DNA of 64,000 nucleotides, taken from positions 6,262,001-6,326,000 of the forward strand of contig NZ_CP060723.1 in the NCBI RefSeq assembly GCF_014395225.1, given 5' to 3'. Position numbers and translations under genes: made by a program. Under the pieces are notes generated by a model, which had not been told where the DNA came from, searched no databases, and was given only the letters and a program-made list of their open reading frames with translations. Below are positions 37,404-46,087 of this stretch, one piece after another. Each line of letters begins with the position of its first letter. Within the stretch, counting starts at the first letter, position 1. Source of the DNA: Pedobacter roseus. Lineage in GTDB: Bacteria; Bacteroidota; Bacteroidia; Sphingobacteriales; Sphingobacteriaceae.

Positions 37404-38144
37404 ATGATACTAAAAGCCGAAAATCTGGTTAAAAAATACAAACAGCGCACTGTTGTAAACAACGTTTCCTTTAACGTAAGTCAAGGGGAAATTGTTGGGC
37501 TTTTAGGCCCGAACGGTGCAGGAAAAACAACTTCCTTTTACATGATCGTAGGTTTGATCAAACCAAATGAAGGCCGTATTTTTTTAGAGGAAGAAGACAT
37601 TACCGAAGATCCGATGTACCGCAGAGCGCAAAAAGGAATCGGTTATTTAGCCCAGGAAGCGTCTGTTTTTAGAAAACTTACTGTAGAAGATAATATCCTG
37701 GCCATTTTGGAGATGAGCAAATTGACTAAGGAAGAACAACGTGATAAACTCGAAGAGCTGATCAACGAGTTTAGTTTACACAAAGTGCGTAAAAACCGTG
37801 GCGATTTATTATCAGGTGGTGAGCGCCGCCGTACCGAAATTGCCCGTGCTTTAGCGGCCAACCCTAATTTCATTTTATTGGATGAACCTTTTGCAGGTGT
37901 GGATCCGATTGCCGTAGAAGAAATTCAAAGTATTGTAGCCAAATTAAAACATAAAAATATCGGTATTTTAATTACCGACCACAACGTACAGGAAACACTG
38001 TCGATTACCGATAGGGCATACCTGCTTTTTGAAGGTAAAATTTTAGAACAGGGCGTTCCGGAAGTGCTAGCTGAAAATGAAATGGTGAGAAAAGTTTACC
38101 TGGGATCGAATTTCGTGTTGAAACGTAAGAAATTCGATGTTTAA
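37404..38144 (+). CDS. lptB: LPS export ABC transporter ATP-binding protein
   Basis: 246 aa. Walker A GPNGAGKT at 35-42, signature [16 protein letters not shown], Walker [14 protein letters not shown]. The -GVDP- and [12 protein letters not shown] segments are typical of LptB, the cytoplasmic ATPase that drives lipopolysaccharide extraction by LptFG. Partner genes are not adjacent. Confidence 0.95.
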   Translation: MILKAENLVKKYKQRTVVNNVSFNVSQGEIVGLLGPNGAGKTTSFYMIVGLIKPNEGRIFLEEEDITEDPMYRRAQKGIGYLAQEASVFRKLTVEDNILAILEMSKLTKEEQRDKLEELINEFSLHKVRKNRGDLLSGGERRRTEIARALAANPNFILLDEPFAGVDPIAVEEIQSIVAKLKHKNIGILITDHNVQETLSITDRAYLLFEGKILEQGVPEVLAENEMVRKVYLGSNFVLKRKKFDV

Positions 38145-38314
38145 GTAACAATAAGCAAACAAAATTTAACTTGGTGTGTTGCCTAATCGCGACGTTAAAC
38201 CAAAAGCTATAAAATTATTTACTGTGTATAAAAATCTGTGTGTATCCTCGTTAAACCAAGGGCAGATGTGAAAATCTGTGGCAAAATGATGCCCGTTAAT
38301 TTTAACATTTAAAG

Positions 38315-39832
38315 ATGGCATTTGTAAATTCAATTTTTACCTGGTTAATGAAAAAGCGGATCCACCAGATCGAGCTTTTTATGAAATATCCCTACGACGT
38401 TCAGGAAGAATGGTTTCATACTTTGATCGATAGTGCAGAAAATACTGAATGGGGAAGGCATTACGATTATAAATCGATTTTAACCCAACAGCAATACCAG
38501 GAACGCGTTCCCATTCAAAATTACGATACCTTAAAGCCTTATATTGAGCGCATGCTCAATGGCGAACAGAATATTCTTTGGCCGTCTGATATCAAATGGT
38601 TTGCAAAATCATCGGGTACCACCAGCGATAGAAGTAAGTTTATCCCGGTTTCTCCAGAATCATTAGAGGAATGCCATTTTAAAGGTGGTAAGGATATGCT
38701 TTCCATCTATTGCAACAATCGGCCCGATAACCAGATGTTTACCGGAAAAGGTTTGGTTTTAGGTGGCAGCCATCAGGTAAACCAATTAAATGAAGATTGT
38801 TTTTATGGCGATTTATCGGCTGTGCTGATCAAAAACCTTCCAATATGGGCCGAATATTACCGTACGCCTGATATGTCTATTGCTTTGATGGATAATTACG
38901 AAATCAAGATGGATCGAATGGCCGAAGCCACCATCAATGAAAACGTAACCAGTATCTCAGGAGTACCCACGTGGACCATCGTACTGGCAAAAAAAGTGCT
39001 CGAACTTACCGGGAAACGGAATTTACTGGAGGTTTGGCCAAACCTCGAACTTTATATCCATGGTGCAGTAAATTTTGCCCCTTATCGCGAGCAGTTTAAG
39101 CAACTGATCCCATCCGATGACATGTATTATCTCGAAACTTACAATGCATCCGAAGGATTTTTTGGTATTCAGGATCAGGATAATTCAGAAGAAATGTTGC
39201 TGATGCTTGATTACGGTATCTTCTATGAATTTGTTCCGATGGAAAATATAGGAGATGAAAATCCTAAAGCTTTATTGCTTGGCGAGGTAGAACTGCATAA
39301 AAACTATGCTATTGTGATTTCGACCAATGGTGGTTTATGGCGCTACATGATCGGCGATACCATTCAGTTTACCTCACTTTCTCCTTATCGCATCAAAATT
39401 ACCGGGCGGACCAAACATTTTATCAATGCTTTTGGTGAAGAAGTGATTATTGACAATGCAGAACAGGCCTTAACCAAAGCCTGTCTGGAAACTGGTGCGG
39501 AAATAAAAGATTACACCGCCGGACCCATCTATTTTAAAGGAGAAAAAGCCGGAGGGCATGAGTGGATCATCGAATTTGATAAACAGCCTAATGATTTTGA
39601 AAAGTTTATAGATATCATGGATGGCACATTGCGGGAAGTTAACTCTGATTACGATGCTAAACGCTTTAAAGATATGGCGCTGGCCCGTCCTAAGGTACAC
39701 AATGCTCCTGAAAATACTTTTTACAACTGGTTAAAGGCAAAAGATAAACTAGGCGGACAGCATAAAGTGCCACGCCTGGCCAATGAGCGTAAATATGTTG
39801 ATGATATTCTGGAAATGATGAAATCATCTTAA
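38315..39832 (+). CDS. GH3 auxin-responsive promoter family protein (bacterial GH3-like)
   Basis: 505 aa. Member of the firefly-luciferase-type adenylating superfamily: KSSGTTSDRSKFIPV is the phosphate-binding loop, with YNASEGFFG and GRTKHFINAFGEEV further on. Plant homologues link amino acids to hormones; the role of bacterial versions is unsettled, so only amide/acyl-adenylate chemistry can be inferred. Its 170-bp upstream gap after lptB holds no ORF. Confidence 0.88.
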   Translation: MAFVNSIFTWLMKKRIHQIELFMKYPYDVQEEWFHTLIDSAENTEWGRHYDYKSILTQQQYQERVPIQNYDTLKPYIERMLNGEQNILWPSDIKWFAKSSGTTSDRSKFIPVSPESLEECHFKGGKDMLSIYCNNRPDNQMFTGKGLVLGGSHQVNQLNEDCFYGDLSAVLIKNLPIWAEYYRTPDMSIALMDNYEIKMDRMAEATINENVTSISGVPTWTIVLAKKVLELTGKRNLLEVWPNLELYIHGAVNFAPYREQFKQLIPSDDMYYLETYNASEGFFGIQDQDNSEEMLLMLDYGIFYEFVPMENIGDENPKALLLGEVELHKNYAIVISTNGGLWRYMIGDTIQFTSLSPYRIKITGRTKHFINAFGEEVIIDNAEQALTKACLETGAEIKDYTAGPIYFKGEKAGGHEWIIEFDKQPNDFEKFIDIMDGTLREVNSDYDAKRFKDMALARPKVHNAPENTFYNWLKAKDKLGGQHKVPRLANERKYVDDILEMMKSS

Positions 39833-39872
39833 AATATTATTGATTATATTTGTTTAGTTCACAATTAAGAAT

Positions 39873-40088
39873 ATGGAAGCTACAGGAAAATTGACGAATG
39901 TTCAGCTTGAGCTATTAAAATTATTTCAATATAATTTACCTGATGCTCAGTTGAATGATATTAAAGAAATATTGGCAAAATACTTTGCAAAATTGGCGTC
40001 TGATGAAATGGATAAACTCTGGGATGAAAACAATTGGAATGAAAGTACAATTGAGTCTTGGAAGAGCGAACACCTAAGGAAAAAGTAG
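39873..40088 (+). CDS. Small antitoxin-like protein upstream of a PIN toxin
   Basis: 71 aa, mostly helical and acidic/basic mixed (AKYFAKLASDEMDKLWDENNW). Its stop precedes the start of the PIN gene by 5 bp. Position and size suggest the antitoxin of the pair; no named domain was recognised with confidence. Confidence 0.7.
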   Translation: MEATGKLTNVQLELLKLFQYNLPDAQLNDIKEILAKYFAKLASDEMDKLWDENNWNESTIESWKSEHLRKK

Positions 40089-40093
40089 CATTA

Positions 40094-40501
40094 ATGAAAG
40101 TTGTACTTGATACGAATGTACTTCTTATTTCAATTCCTAAAAAATCAAAATATAGGTCAATCTTCGATGCACTAATTAATGGGCATTTCCAGGCTGTAAT
40201 TAGTAACGATATTTTATCTGAATATGTCGAAATTATAGAACAAAAGACAACTTTCCTAATTGCAAGTAGCATCGCTGAATTATTGCTACATCTTAAAAAT
40301 GTAGAAAAGGTTGATATTTATTTTGAATGGAAACTAATTTTATCTGATTTAGATGATAATAAATACGTTGATGCATACGTGTGCGGTAATGCTGATTATA
40401 TCATAACTAATGATCATCATTTTAAAATCTTGAAACAAATAGAATTTCCTAAAGTTAATATTCTAACAATTGATGAGTTTTTAACAACGATCGAAAAATA
40501 A
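40094..40501 (+). CDS. PIN-domain toxin (putative toxin-antitoxin nuclease)
   Basis: 135 aa from the ATG at 40094, which begins the canonical VVLDTNVLL (D6). The longer frame to 40058 overlaps the antitoxin and is not credible. Acidic residues that would coordinate metal: D6, an Asp/Glu in the middle, and DAYVCGNADYIITND near the C-terminus. PIN toxins cleave RNA. Co-transcribed with the gene at 39873. Confidence 0.88.
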   Translation: MKVVLDTNVLLISIPKKSKYRSIFDALINGHFQAVISNDILSEYVEIIEQKTTFLIASSIAELLLHLKNVEKVDIYFEWKLILSDLDDNKYVDAYVCGNADYIITNDHHFKILKQIEFPKVNILTIDEFLTTIEK

Positions 40502-40513
40502 TGCTACTCAAAC

Positions 40514-40921
40514 ATGAAAAATATACTCTTCTTTATTTTTATTCTGGGATTATCAATAAATCATTCAAAAGCCCAGGTAAAAGAAATCTATAAAGCACAG
40601 ATTGCGTATAAAATTGTAGAAACTTCTCCGCGTTGTAAACAACTTACCAAAGGACTTTACGAAAGGGTAGTGAAAAATGGCGGTACCTCTTACGGTGTTA
40701 TGCTCGAGAGCAGCCCTAACCCTAAAACCGATCCATCACAGGAATACTCCAAAACCTATAATTTTAACCTGCACGAAAGTTACCCGGATAGGATGCCTGT
40801 TATCGCTAGGTTTGTGTTCGATCCCAAGAAACAGCAGCTTTACGAAGATAATGTGGTAAATGCACAATTGGTTGCCATAGCCTTCGATAAAAAATTACTC
40901 GCGCTATTCAATAAAAAATAA
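40514..40921 (+). CDS. Secreted hypothetical protein
   Basis: 135 aa with a signal peptide (KNILFFIFILGLSINHSKAQ). The mature domain has no motif I recognise (KQLTKGLYERVVKNGG, SYPDRMPVIARFVFD). Start lies 12 bp after the PIN toxin stop; the stop abuts the next ATG. Confidence 0.65.
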   Translation: MKNILFFIFILGLSINHSKAQVKEIYKAQIAYKIVETSPRCKQLTKGLYERVVKNGGTSYGVMLESSPNPKTDPSQEYSKTYNFNLHESYPDRMPVIARFVFDPKKQQLYEDNVVNAQLVAIAFDKKLLALFNKK

Positions 40922-41548
40922 ATGAAAAGCATCAGCTATAAACAGGTGGCCTGGCTATTGTTTTTTACGTACTTTTTTATGCTGATGGTGCAGCTTACTT
41001 TGCGTTATGTCCCGCTGAGCAGTGAAGTATCCTTTCTGCAGATCAAGCAGACCGAAGTATCCGGAATAAAAGCCTACCTGCCCATATTTTATGTGCATGT
41101 ATACAGTGCTATATTTGTGTTATTAGCTGGTTTTACACAGTTTAATGCCAGAATTTTAACTAACTATCCTAAAATACACAAATCTTTAGGCTATTTGTAT
41201 GTGAGCTTTGTGTTAGTGTTTGCCTCACCATCCGGTATTTTTATTGGTTGGTTTGCAAATGGAGGCTTAATAGCAAAAACCTCATTTATAATTTTGGGTA
41301 TTTTATGGTTCTGGTTTACCTTAAAAGCCACCTTATTGATCCTGAAAAGAAAAATAACTGCTCATAAAAAGTTTATGTACCGCAGTTTTGCCCTGGCAGC
41401 TTCGGCCATCACTTTAAGGCTATGGAAAGTTATTTTAGTATATTTATTCCACCCGGCGCCGATGGATGTGTATCAGATTATTGCCTGGCTGGGCTGGATA
41501 CCCAATTTGTTGATTGCCGAGTGGCTGATCAAAAAGAAGATTGTTTGA
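40922..41548 (+). CDS. DUF2306-type integral membrane protein
   Basis: 208 aa, about six membrane spans. The pattern VHVYSAIFVLLAGFTQF and HKSLGYLYVSFVLVFASPSG matches DUF2306 membrane proteins. Function unknown. ATG directly follows the preceding stop. Confidence 0.78.
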   Translation: MKSISYKQVAWLLFFTYFFMLMVQLTLRYVPLSSEVSFLQIKQTEVSGIKAYLPIFYVHVYSAIFVLLAGFTQFNARILTNYPKIHKSLGYLYVSFVLVFASPSGIFIGWFANGGLIAKTSFIILGILWFWFTLKATLLILKRKITAHKKFMYRSFALAASAITLRLWKVILVYLFHPAPMDVYQIIAWLGWIPNLLIAEWLIKKKIV

Positions 41549-41571
41549 CCTATAAAAACAAATAAAACACT

Positions 41572-42456
41572 ATGAAAAAAATCTTATTACTCGCTCTGAT
41601 CCCTTTTTTGATGCTCTCATGCAGAGACACGAAAAAGAAAGATAATGTAAAATCCACAGCAGTTGCTCAGCCAGAAATCCACAAAGAACTGTACGGTTTT
41701 TGGGTTGGTGATTTTTACACAACAGATGAATTAGAGTACGAAGGAGATATGTCGGATGCTGTTAAAAAACTGAATATCAACATCAAAAAAATCACTAAAG
41801 ATACGGTAATTGCACAAAGCGTAGTTTCTGGTAACAGCCGTCCGCTATTGGGTAAATTATCTGAAGACGGAAGTAAAATCACTTTGGTTTTAGATGAGCC
41901 AGGCACCGAAAAATACGATGGAAAATTTGAAATCACACTGGTTGGCGATACCTTAATAGGAAAATGGAATGCCTACAAAAAAGAACTTAAATGGCCTGAA
42001 AAAGAATTTAAATTACTCAAAAAGAACTTTGAATATAATGCAAACCTGATGCTGCCATCAGAATCGAGTTATGTAGACTGGAGTGATCACAAGATGGTAA
42101 AAAGAGTGGATACTTTAGAGGATGGTACAGTTGATTCCCTTGAGGCCAATCCTTTTTATAGAAGTGCATCCGAACAGATTTTTAAATTAAACGCATCAAC
42201 CAACGTACTAAAAGAAGAGGATGTAAAGAATTTAAGAAAACTCGATCTGCAGATTATCAAAAATACCATTTTTGCCAGACATGGTTATGCTTTTAAAAAG
42301 CAGACCTTTAGAAATTTTTTCGATCCGGTAGAATGGTATGTTCCTGTAAAAAACAACGTTGATAATGATCTAACGGCTGTTGAAAACAAAAATATTAAGT
42401 TATTAGACCGCTTTACAAAATACGCTGAAGATAATTATGATGCTTTTGGCCGTTAA
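41572..42456 (+). CDS. Lipoprotein with C-terminal YARHG domain
   Basis: 294 aa. Lipobox LMLSC gives lipidated C17. An N-terminal ~130 residues of beta-rich domain (GFWVGDFYTTDELEYEG, GDTLIGKWNAYKKE) precede a YARHG-like domain near 225-290 (KNTIFARHGYAFKKQTFR, then EWYVPV). YARHG is an extracellular domain of uncertain function. Part of a same-strand run 40514-43713. Confidence 0.82.
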   Translation: MKKILLLALIPFLMLSCRDTKKKDNVKSTAVAQPEIHKELYGFWVGDFYTTDELEYEGDMSDAVKKLNINIKKITKDTVIAQSVVSGNSRPLLGKLSEDGSKITLVLDEPGTEKYDGKFEITLVGDTLIGKWNAYKKELKWPEKEFKLLKKNFEYNANLMLPSESSYVDWSDHKMVKRVDTLEDGTVDSLEANPFYRSASEQIFKLNASTNVLKEEDVKNLRKLDLQIIKNTIFARHGYAFKKQTFRNFFDPVEWYVPVKNNVDNDLTAVENKNIKLLDRFTKYAEDNYDAFGR

Positions 42457-42474
42457 TTTGTAATATAATTAACT

Positions 42475-42909
42475 ATGAAATTGAACAGGGAAAAAATATT
42501 AGGTTTCTTTAAAAAATCCGAAAGCAAGGCTTCGGTGATTCTAAGTAATAAAACCAAAGCCAATAAAACTATAAAAGATGCTTTAGGCAAGGCCGTCACC
42601 AATAAAGGTGATCTGGAAGGCGTTTGGTCTAAACTGGTTCTGCTTTTCGCTGTATCAAAGGATTATGTAAATGGCGACTACAATGAAATCCCCAAAAGAT
42701 CAATCATTGCCATTTTGGGAGGATTAATATACTTTTTGTCGCCGATAGATGTGATTCCGGATTTTGTACCTGTGCTGGGGTTTGTTGATGATATTTATAT
42801 CTTAAACCTGGTTTATAGACAGGTAGTTAAAGATCTTGAAAAATATAAAGCCTGGAAAGATGCCCAGGGGAAATTTATCGGTGATATTAATGGTTCAACA
42901 GCAACATAG
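42475..42909 (+). CDS. YkvA-type DUF1232 membrane protein
   Basis: 144 aa. DUF1232 core LGGLIYFLSPIDVIPDFVPVL with following FVDDIYIL. Short membrane-associated protein; function unknown. The next gene overlaps its 3' end. Confidence 0.85.
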   Translation: MKLNREKILGFFKKSESKASVILSNKTKANKTIKDALGKAVTNKGDLEGVWSKLVLLFAVSKDYVNGDYNEIPKRSIIAILGGLIYFLSPIDVIPDFVPVLGFVDDIYILNLVYRQVVKDLEKYKAWKDAQGKFIGDINGSTAT

Positions 42910-43210
42910 TTTTCTCGATTGGTTGGGAAATCACCTTTTTAGCTGTCCTTTTAAAGCGAATTTTGGGATAGATTGTCCAGGTTGTGGCTTACAGCGTTCG
43001 GTTTTAGCCTTATTTAGAGGAGATCTGATTGCTTCTTTTAAATTTTATCCCGCAACAATCCCACTCCTTTTTGTGGTTTTGTTTACCATTGTTCACCTCA
43101 AAGTAGATTTTAAGTTTGGGGCACAGCTCATTAAAATCGTTTTTGCAGGTGTTGCAGTAATTATCTTAATCAATTACATTTACAAAATATATACTCACCA
43201 ATTGATCTAA
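42890..43210 (+). CDS. DUF2752 membrane protein
   Basis: 106 aa from the ATG at 42890; the longer frame from 42836 overlaps the upstream gene by 74 bp. Signature CPFKANFGIDCPGCGLQRS with Cys/Gly pattern of DUF2752, then two hydrophobic helices. Overlaps the YkvA-like gene by 20 bp, so translation is coupled. Confidence 0.82.
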   Translation: MVQQQHSFLDWLGNHLFSCPFKANFGIDCPGCGLQRSVLALFRGDLIASFKFYPATIPLLFVVLFTIVHLKVDFKFGAQLIKIVFAGVAVIILINYIYKIYTHQLI

Positions 43211-43218
43211 ATATACCG

Positions 43219-43713
43219 ATGTCAGAAGAACAAGGAAATCCCGAAGAAAATAAACCCATTGATCTTTCAAAGAATCAAAATCCCGAACCAGCACCTTTTC
43301 AGCCACTTGATCAGGGACCTGCAACGCCACCACCTTTCCAGCAACCGCCGCCATTTCAGCAGCCGCCGCCGTTTGGTCAGTTTGGAGGAGGTTTTGGTCA
43401 GCAAAACTTACCTAATGCAACAGCTTCACTTGTAATGGGGATTTTGGCCATTCCCGCTTGTTGCTTTTATGGCATATTTGGTTTGATTTTCGGTGTAATT
43501 GCCTGGATATTGGGCGCAGGTGATATGAAAAAGTATCAGTTAAATCCCAGTTTATATACCGAATCATCTTTTAAAAATGCGAAGGCAGGTAAAATCTGCG
43601 GAATGATTGCGACCATTTTAAGTTTATTATTTATTGTTGTTGTTGTACTTATTATTGCAGGCGCAATAGCTAACCCTCAGATGTTTGACAACTTTATAAA
43701 AGGTATGAAGTAG
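43219..43713 (+). CDS. CCC-motif / DUF4190-like membrane protein
   Basis: 164 aa. Disordered, Pro/Gln-rich N-terminus (repeats of PPPFQQ, about 30-55) then two membrane helices with a conserved IPACCFYGIFG Cys-Cys. Typical of Bacteroidota inner-membrane proteins of unknown function. Last gene of the run; terminator hairpin follows. Confidence 0.75.
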   Translation: MSEEQGNPEENKPIDLSKNQNPEPAPFQPLDQGPATPPPFQQPPPFQQPPPFGQFGGGFGQQNLPNATASLVMGILAIPACCFYGIFGLIFGVIAWILGAGDMKKYQLNPSLYTESSFKNAKAGKICGMIATILSLLFIVVVVLIIAGAIANPQMFDNFIKGMK

Positions 43714-43738
43714 TGAATTAATTTTACCTTAAAAATAT

Positions 43739-43767
43739 AAATCGAATGGTGCATGCCATTCGATTTT
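43739..43767. terminator. Hairpin terminator after 43713, bidirectional-looking
   Basis: AAATCGAATGG / CCATTCGATTT stem around tgcatg, followed by TTTCTTATTTTTG; overlaps the promoter zone of the next gene. Confidence 0.6.
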
Positions 43768-43769
43768 CT

Positions 43770-43777
43770 TATTTTTG
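43770..43777 (+). promoter_or_regulatory. Candidate -7 element TATTTTTG for the bacilliredoxin
   Basis: 33 bp upstream of the ATG at 43811; no TTG box at the usual spacing. Confidence 0.35.
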
Positions 43778-43810
43778 TACCATTGAAATTGTAAATAAAA
43801 AATTAAGATA

Positions 43811-44221
43811 ATGTATCCAGAATATTTAGTAGAACCAATGCGTAAGGAATTAACTAACGTTGGTTTTCAAGAATTAAAAAACGCAGCAGACGTAGATCAA
43901 GCCATTAAAGGCGAAGGTACAGTGTTGGTAGTGGTGAACTCTGTTTGTGGTTGCGCGGCAGCAAATGCACGCCCGGCAGCCAGAGCAGCAGCAGCACACG
44001 AAAAACATCCTGATAAACTGGTTACCGTTTTTGCAGGTATGGAAAAAGAAGCAGTAGATCAGGCCAGGAACTACATGATGCCTTTCCCTCCATCTTCGCC
44101 GGCAATGGCATTATTTAAAGATGGTAAATTGGTACACATGATTGAGCGTCACCAGATTGAAGGTCGTCCGGCACAAATGATTGCTGATAACCTGATTGGT
44201 GCTTTTGAGCAATATTGCTAA
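43811..44221 (+). CDS. BrxA/BrxB family bacilliredoxin
   Basis: 136 aa. Thioredoxin-like fold with the CGC motif (C46, C48) in VVNSVCGCAAANARPAA, the hallmark of the YphP/YqiW family that removes bacillithiol from mixed disulfides. Cytoplasmic. Matches the YpdA-type reductase at 6578, which would recycle the oxidised thiol. Own promoter and terminator. Confidence 0.92.
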   Translation: MYPEYLVEPMRKELTNVGFQELKNAADVDQAIKGEGTVLVVVNSVCGCAAANARPAARAAAAHEKHPDKLVTVFAGMEKEAVDQARNYMMPFPPSSPAMALFKDGKLVHMIERHQIEGRPAQMIADNLIGAFEQYC

Positions 44222-44278
44222 AGATTGATTGTACAGATTGAGGGATTACATCAATAGGTGATTCTTAAAATTATATTG

Positions 44279-44310
44279 AAAAGGTGAGTGGAAACATTCG
44301 CCTTTTTGCG
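44279..44310 (+). terminator. Terminator after the bacilliredoxin gene
   Basis: 12-bp stem AAAAGGTGAGTG / CATTCGCCTTTT with a gaaa tetraloop and trailing Ts. Confidence 0.75.
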
Positions 44311-44463
44311 TTTTTAGAGTTGCTAAACTAACTGGTTTATTTTTGCCACGGAAGCACAGAAACACGGAGTATTAATCGTTATGCCATCCTGAGGGATAAT
44401 AATTTTCATAAAAATCAATATAAATGACAGGTTTTTTTGGCAAAATGATAGGCTGCGTGAGAT

Positions 44464-44582
44464 CGGCATTCCCCACTCGATTGGGAACCACGGAGTGCTC
44501 ATAGATACCTTTGAAACAAGGTAAGCTTATGAATAATCGTAATGCAATAAGCTTTAATATTCCCGCCTACGCGGGAATGACG
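44464..44582. repeat. Dispersed GGGAATGACG repeat, copy C, with an insertion
   Basis: Begins cggcattccc, ends gggaatgacg, and is interrupted by about 50 bp (ggagtgctcatagatacctt...). Fills most of the 402-bp gap 44222-44623, together with the ccacggaagcacagaaacac-type repeat near 44346. Confidence 0.65.
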
Positions 44583-44623
44583 ATCAATCTTAGGATGACG
44601 ACTCCTTCTTTAATCTGTTTTTA

Positions 44624-45415
44624 CTAAAAATCCTTATTCAGCAATTTCTCCAATTCCCCGAAAGAAACATTCATCCTTACACGACCTTGCTTTGCATAAG
44701 AGATTTCTCCTGTTTCTTCTGAAATAATTACCGCAACAGCATCTGTGGTTTCAGAAACACCAATCCCGGCACGGTGCCTTAAACCAAATTGCGATGGCAA
44801 CTGGTCGTTATCTGTTAAGGGTAAAATACAACTGGCACTTTTAATTTTATTTTCAGAAATCACCACGGCACCATCATGCAGCGGACTGTTTTTCTGGAAG
44901 ATACTTTCCAATAAACGTTTTGATATTTTGGCATCCACAATCTCACAGCTATTAGCGAAAAACTGTTCGTCGTAAAATTTAACAAATACCATTAAAGCAC
45001 CCGTACGTGTTTTTTTCATGGTTTTACAGGCATCAATAATGGGTTTTATCCTGGTTAAATTATTTCTTTCTATCTCTTTTCTGCCAAATAAATAACCCCA
45101 CCAGGCTTTGTTTTTCTGTAAAAAGGCATTTTTTCCGATCAGTAAAAGGAAACGCCTGATCTCCGGGTGGAAAATTACAATCAGGGCTATAATCCCCACA
45201 CTCATAAACTTGTCTATGATTGCGGTTAGCAGTTCCATGTGTAAAGCCTTTACTATCCAGTAAAAAACTGTAATAATAAACATCCCTACAAGCAGGTTAA
45301 CGGCTAGCGTATTGCGGATTAGGGTATAAACGTAGTAAATTAATAAGGCCACCAGAATGATATCAACGATATCAGTTGGCGATACTTTAAGGAAGTCAAA
45401 ATCAAAACCTTTCAT
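44624..45415 (-). CDS. cdaA: Diadenylate cyclase CdaA (c-di-AMP synthase)
   Basis: 263 aa. Three N-terminal membrane helices (about 15-30, 38-55, 70-85) and a DisA_N cyclase domain with DGAVVI (D181-A183) and RHRAGIG (R213-R215). Condenses two ATP to c-di-AMP, a regulator of osmotic balance and envelope homeostasis. Downstream of folP on the same strand; the two are separated here by a broken four-helix-bundle gene. Confidence 0.95.
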   Translation of the reverse strand: MKGFDFDFLKVSPTDIVDIILVALLIYYVYTLIRNTLAVNLLVGMFIITVFYWIVKALHMELLTAIIDKFMSVGIIALIVIFHPEIRRFLLLIGKNAFLQKNKAWWGYLFGRKEIERNNLTRIKPIIDACKTMKKTRTGALMVFVKFYDEQFFANSCEIVDAKISKRLLESIFQKNSPLHDGAVVISENKIKSASCILPLTDNDQLPSQFGLRHRAGIGVSETTDAVAVIISEETGEISYAKQGRVRMNVSFGELEKLLNKDF

Positions 45416-45456
45416 TTAGTGGCAAGATAGCAAAACGGATTTCAGTATACAAGATA

Positions 45457-45542
45457 GGTTAATTGTTTAAAACGGTTAATCGGTTAATTGTTTGGGGTTG
45501 TGGGTTAATTGTTTAAAATGGTTAATCGGTTAATTGTTTGGG
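45457..45542. repeat. Tandem 46-bp-period direct repeat between cdaA and the four-helix gene
   Basis: Two copies starting at 45457 and 45503, each GGTTAATTGTTTAAA-N2-GGTTAAT followed by cggttaattgtttggg. An inverted relative is at 46062-46085. Confidence 0.7.
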
Positions 45543-45552
45543 TGCATAAGAA

Positions 45553-45918
45553 TTAACTCTTTAATATCGATCTGCGTAATGCATTTAGCTTGTTTGTTAA
45601 TTCATCTAGTTTTAACCTGAATGAAATATATTCTTCTTCATTGATATACTCTAAATCGTATGCTCCGATAATGTGATTAATGGTTTCTATCGCGCTTGAA
45701 TAAGACATGGATATAAAGTGTGCTTTGTCTTTGGAAGTAATTCTCGCTGAACCTTCTGCCAAACAATCCCCAATGCTGCTGGATGATCTTTTAATCTGAC
45801 TGGTTAAGCCAAATGTTTCATCTTTTGGGAATTTTCTCGTCAAGTTGTAAATGTCTTTTCTAAACATTCTGGCTTTTTGCTAGGTTTCTAATTTTTCAAA
45901 GGAATATACATGCATCAT
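45553..45918 (-). pseudogene. Four-helix bundle (S23/IVP-like) gene interrupted by an amber codon
   Basis: Read through, the frame from the ATG at 45918 gives 121 aa starting MMHVYSFEKLET then stop TAG (codon 13, 45882-45880), then QKARMFRKDIYNLTRKFPKDE. That whole N-terminus fits the family pattern with a Trp (LETWQKAR) where the TAG stands, so a TGG to TAG change is likely. The shorter ORF from an internal ATG at 45867 lacks the first helix start. Family relatives are rRNA intervening-sequence-associated proteins. Confidence 0.75.
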
Positions 45919-46061
45919 AATTAAATTTTAGGTTTTAATCATTAGATGTAAGCCGAGAATAGGAATATTTGAGATGAATTTAAGTCATTAATTGTAAATG
46001 ACCAATTAATTTCTAGATTATGAATGTTCAATTAATTTAACCTAATAACCATTTCTTGTCA

Positions 46062-46085
46062 GTTAACCGATTTAAACAATTAACC
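46062..46085. repeat. Inverted copy of the 45457/45503 repeat
   Basis: GTTAACCGATTTAAACAATTAACC; its reverse complement matches the left copies at 21 of 24 positions. It abuts the folP stop codon. Confidence 0.6.
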
Positions 46086-46087
46086 AG

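Noticed and set aside
45457-45542. CRISPR-like array from the 46-bp-period repeat
   Set aside because: Only two copies with similar internal sequence; it is a tandem duplication.
45553-45867. Intact 104-aa four-helix protein from an internal ATG
   Set aside because: Upstream frame encodes the missing family N-terminus up to a TAG; the internal start is a by-product of the mutation.
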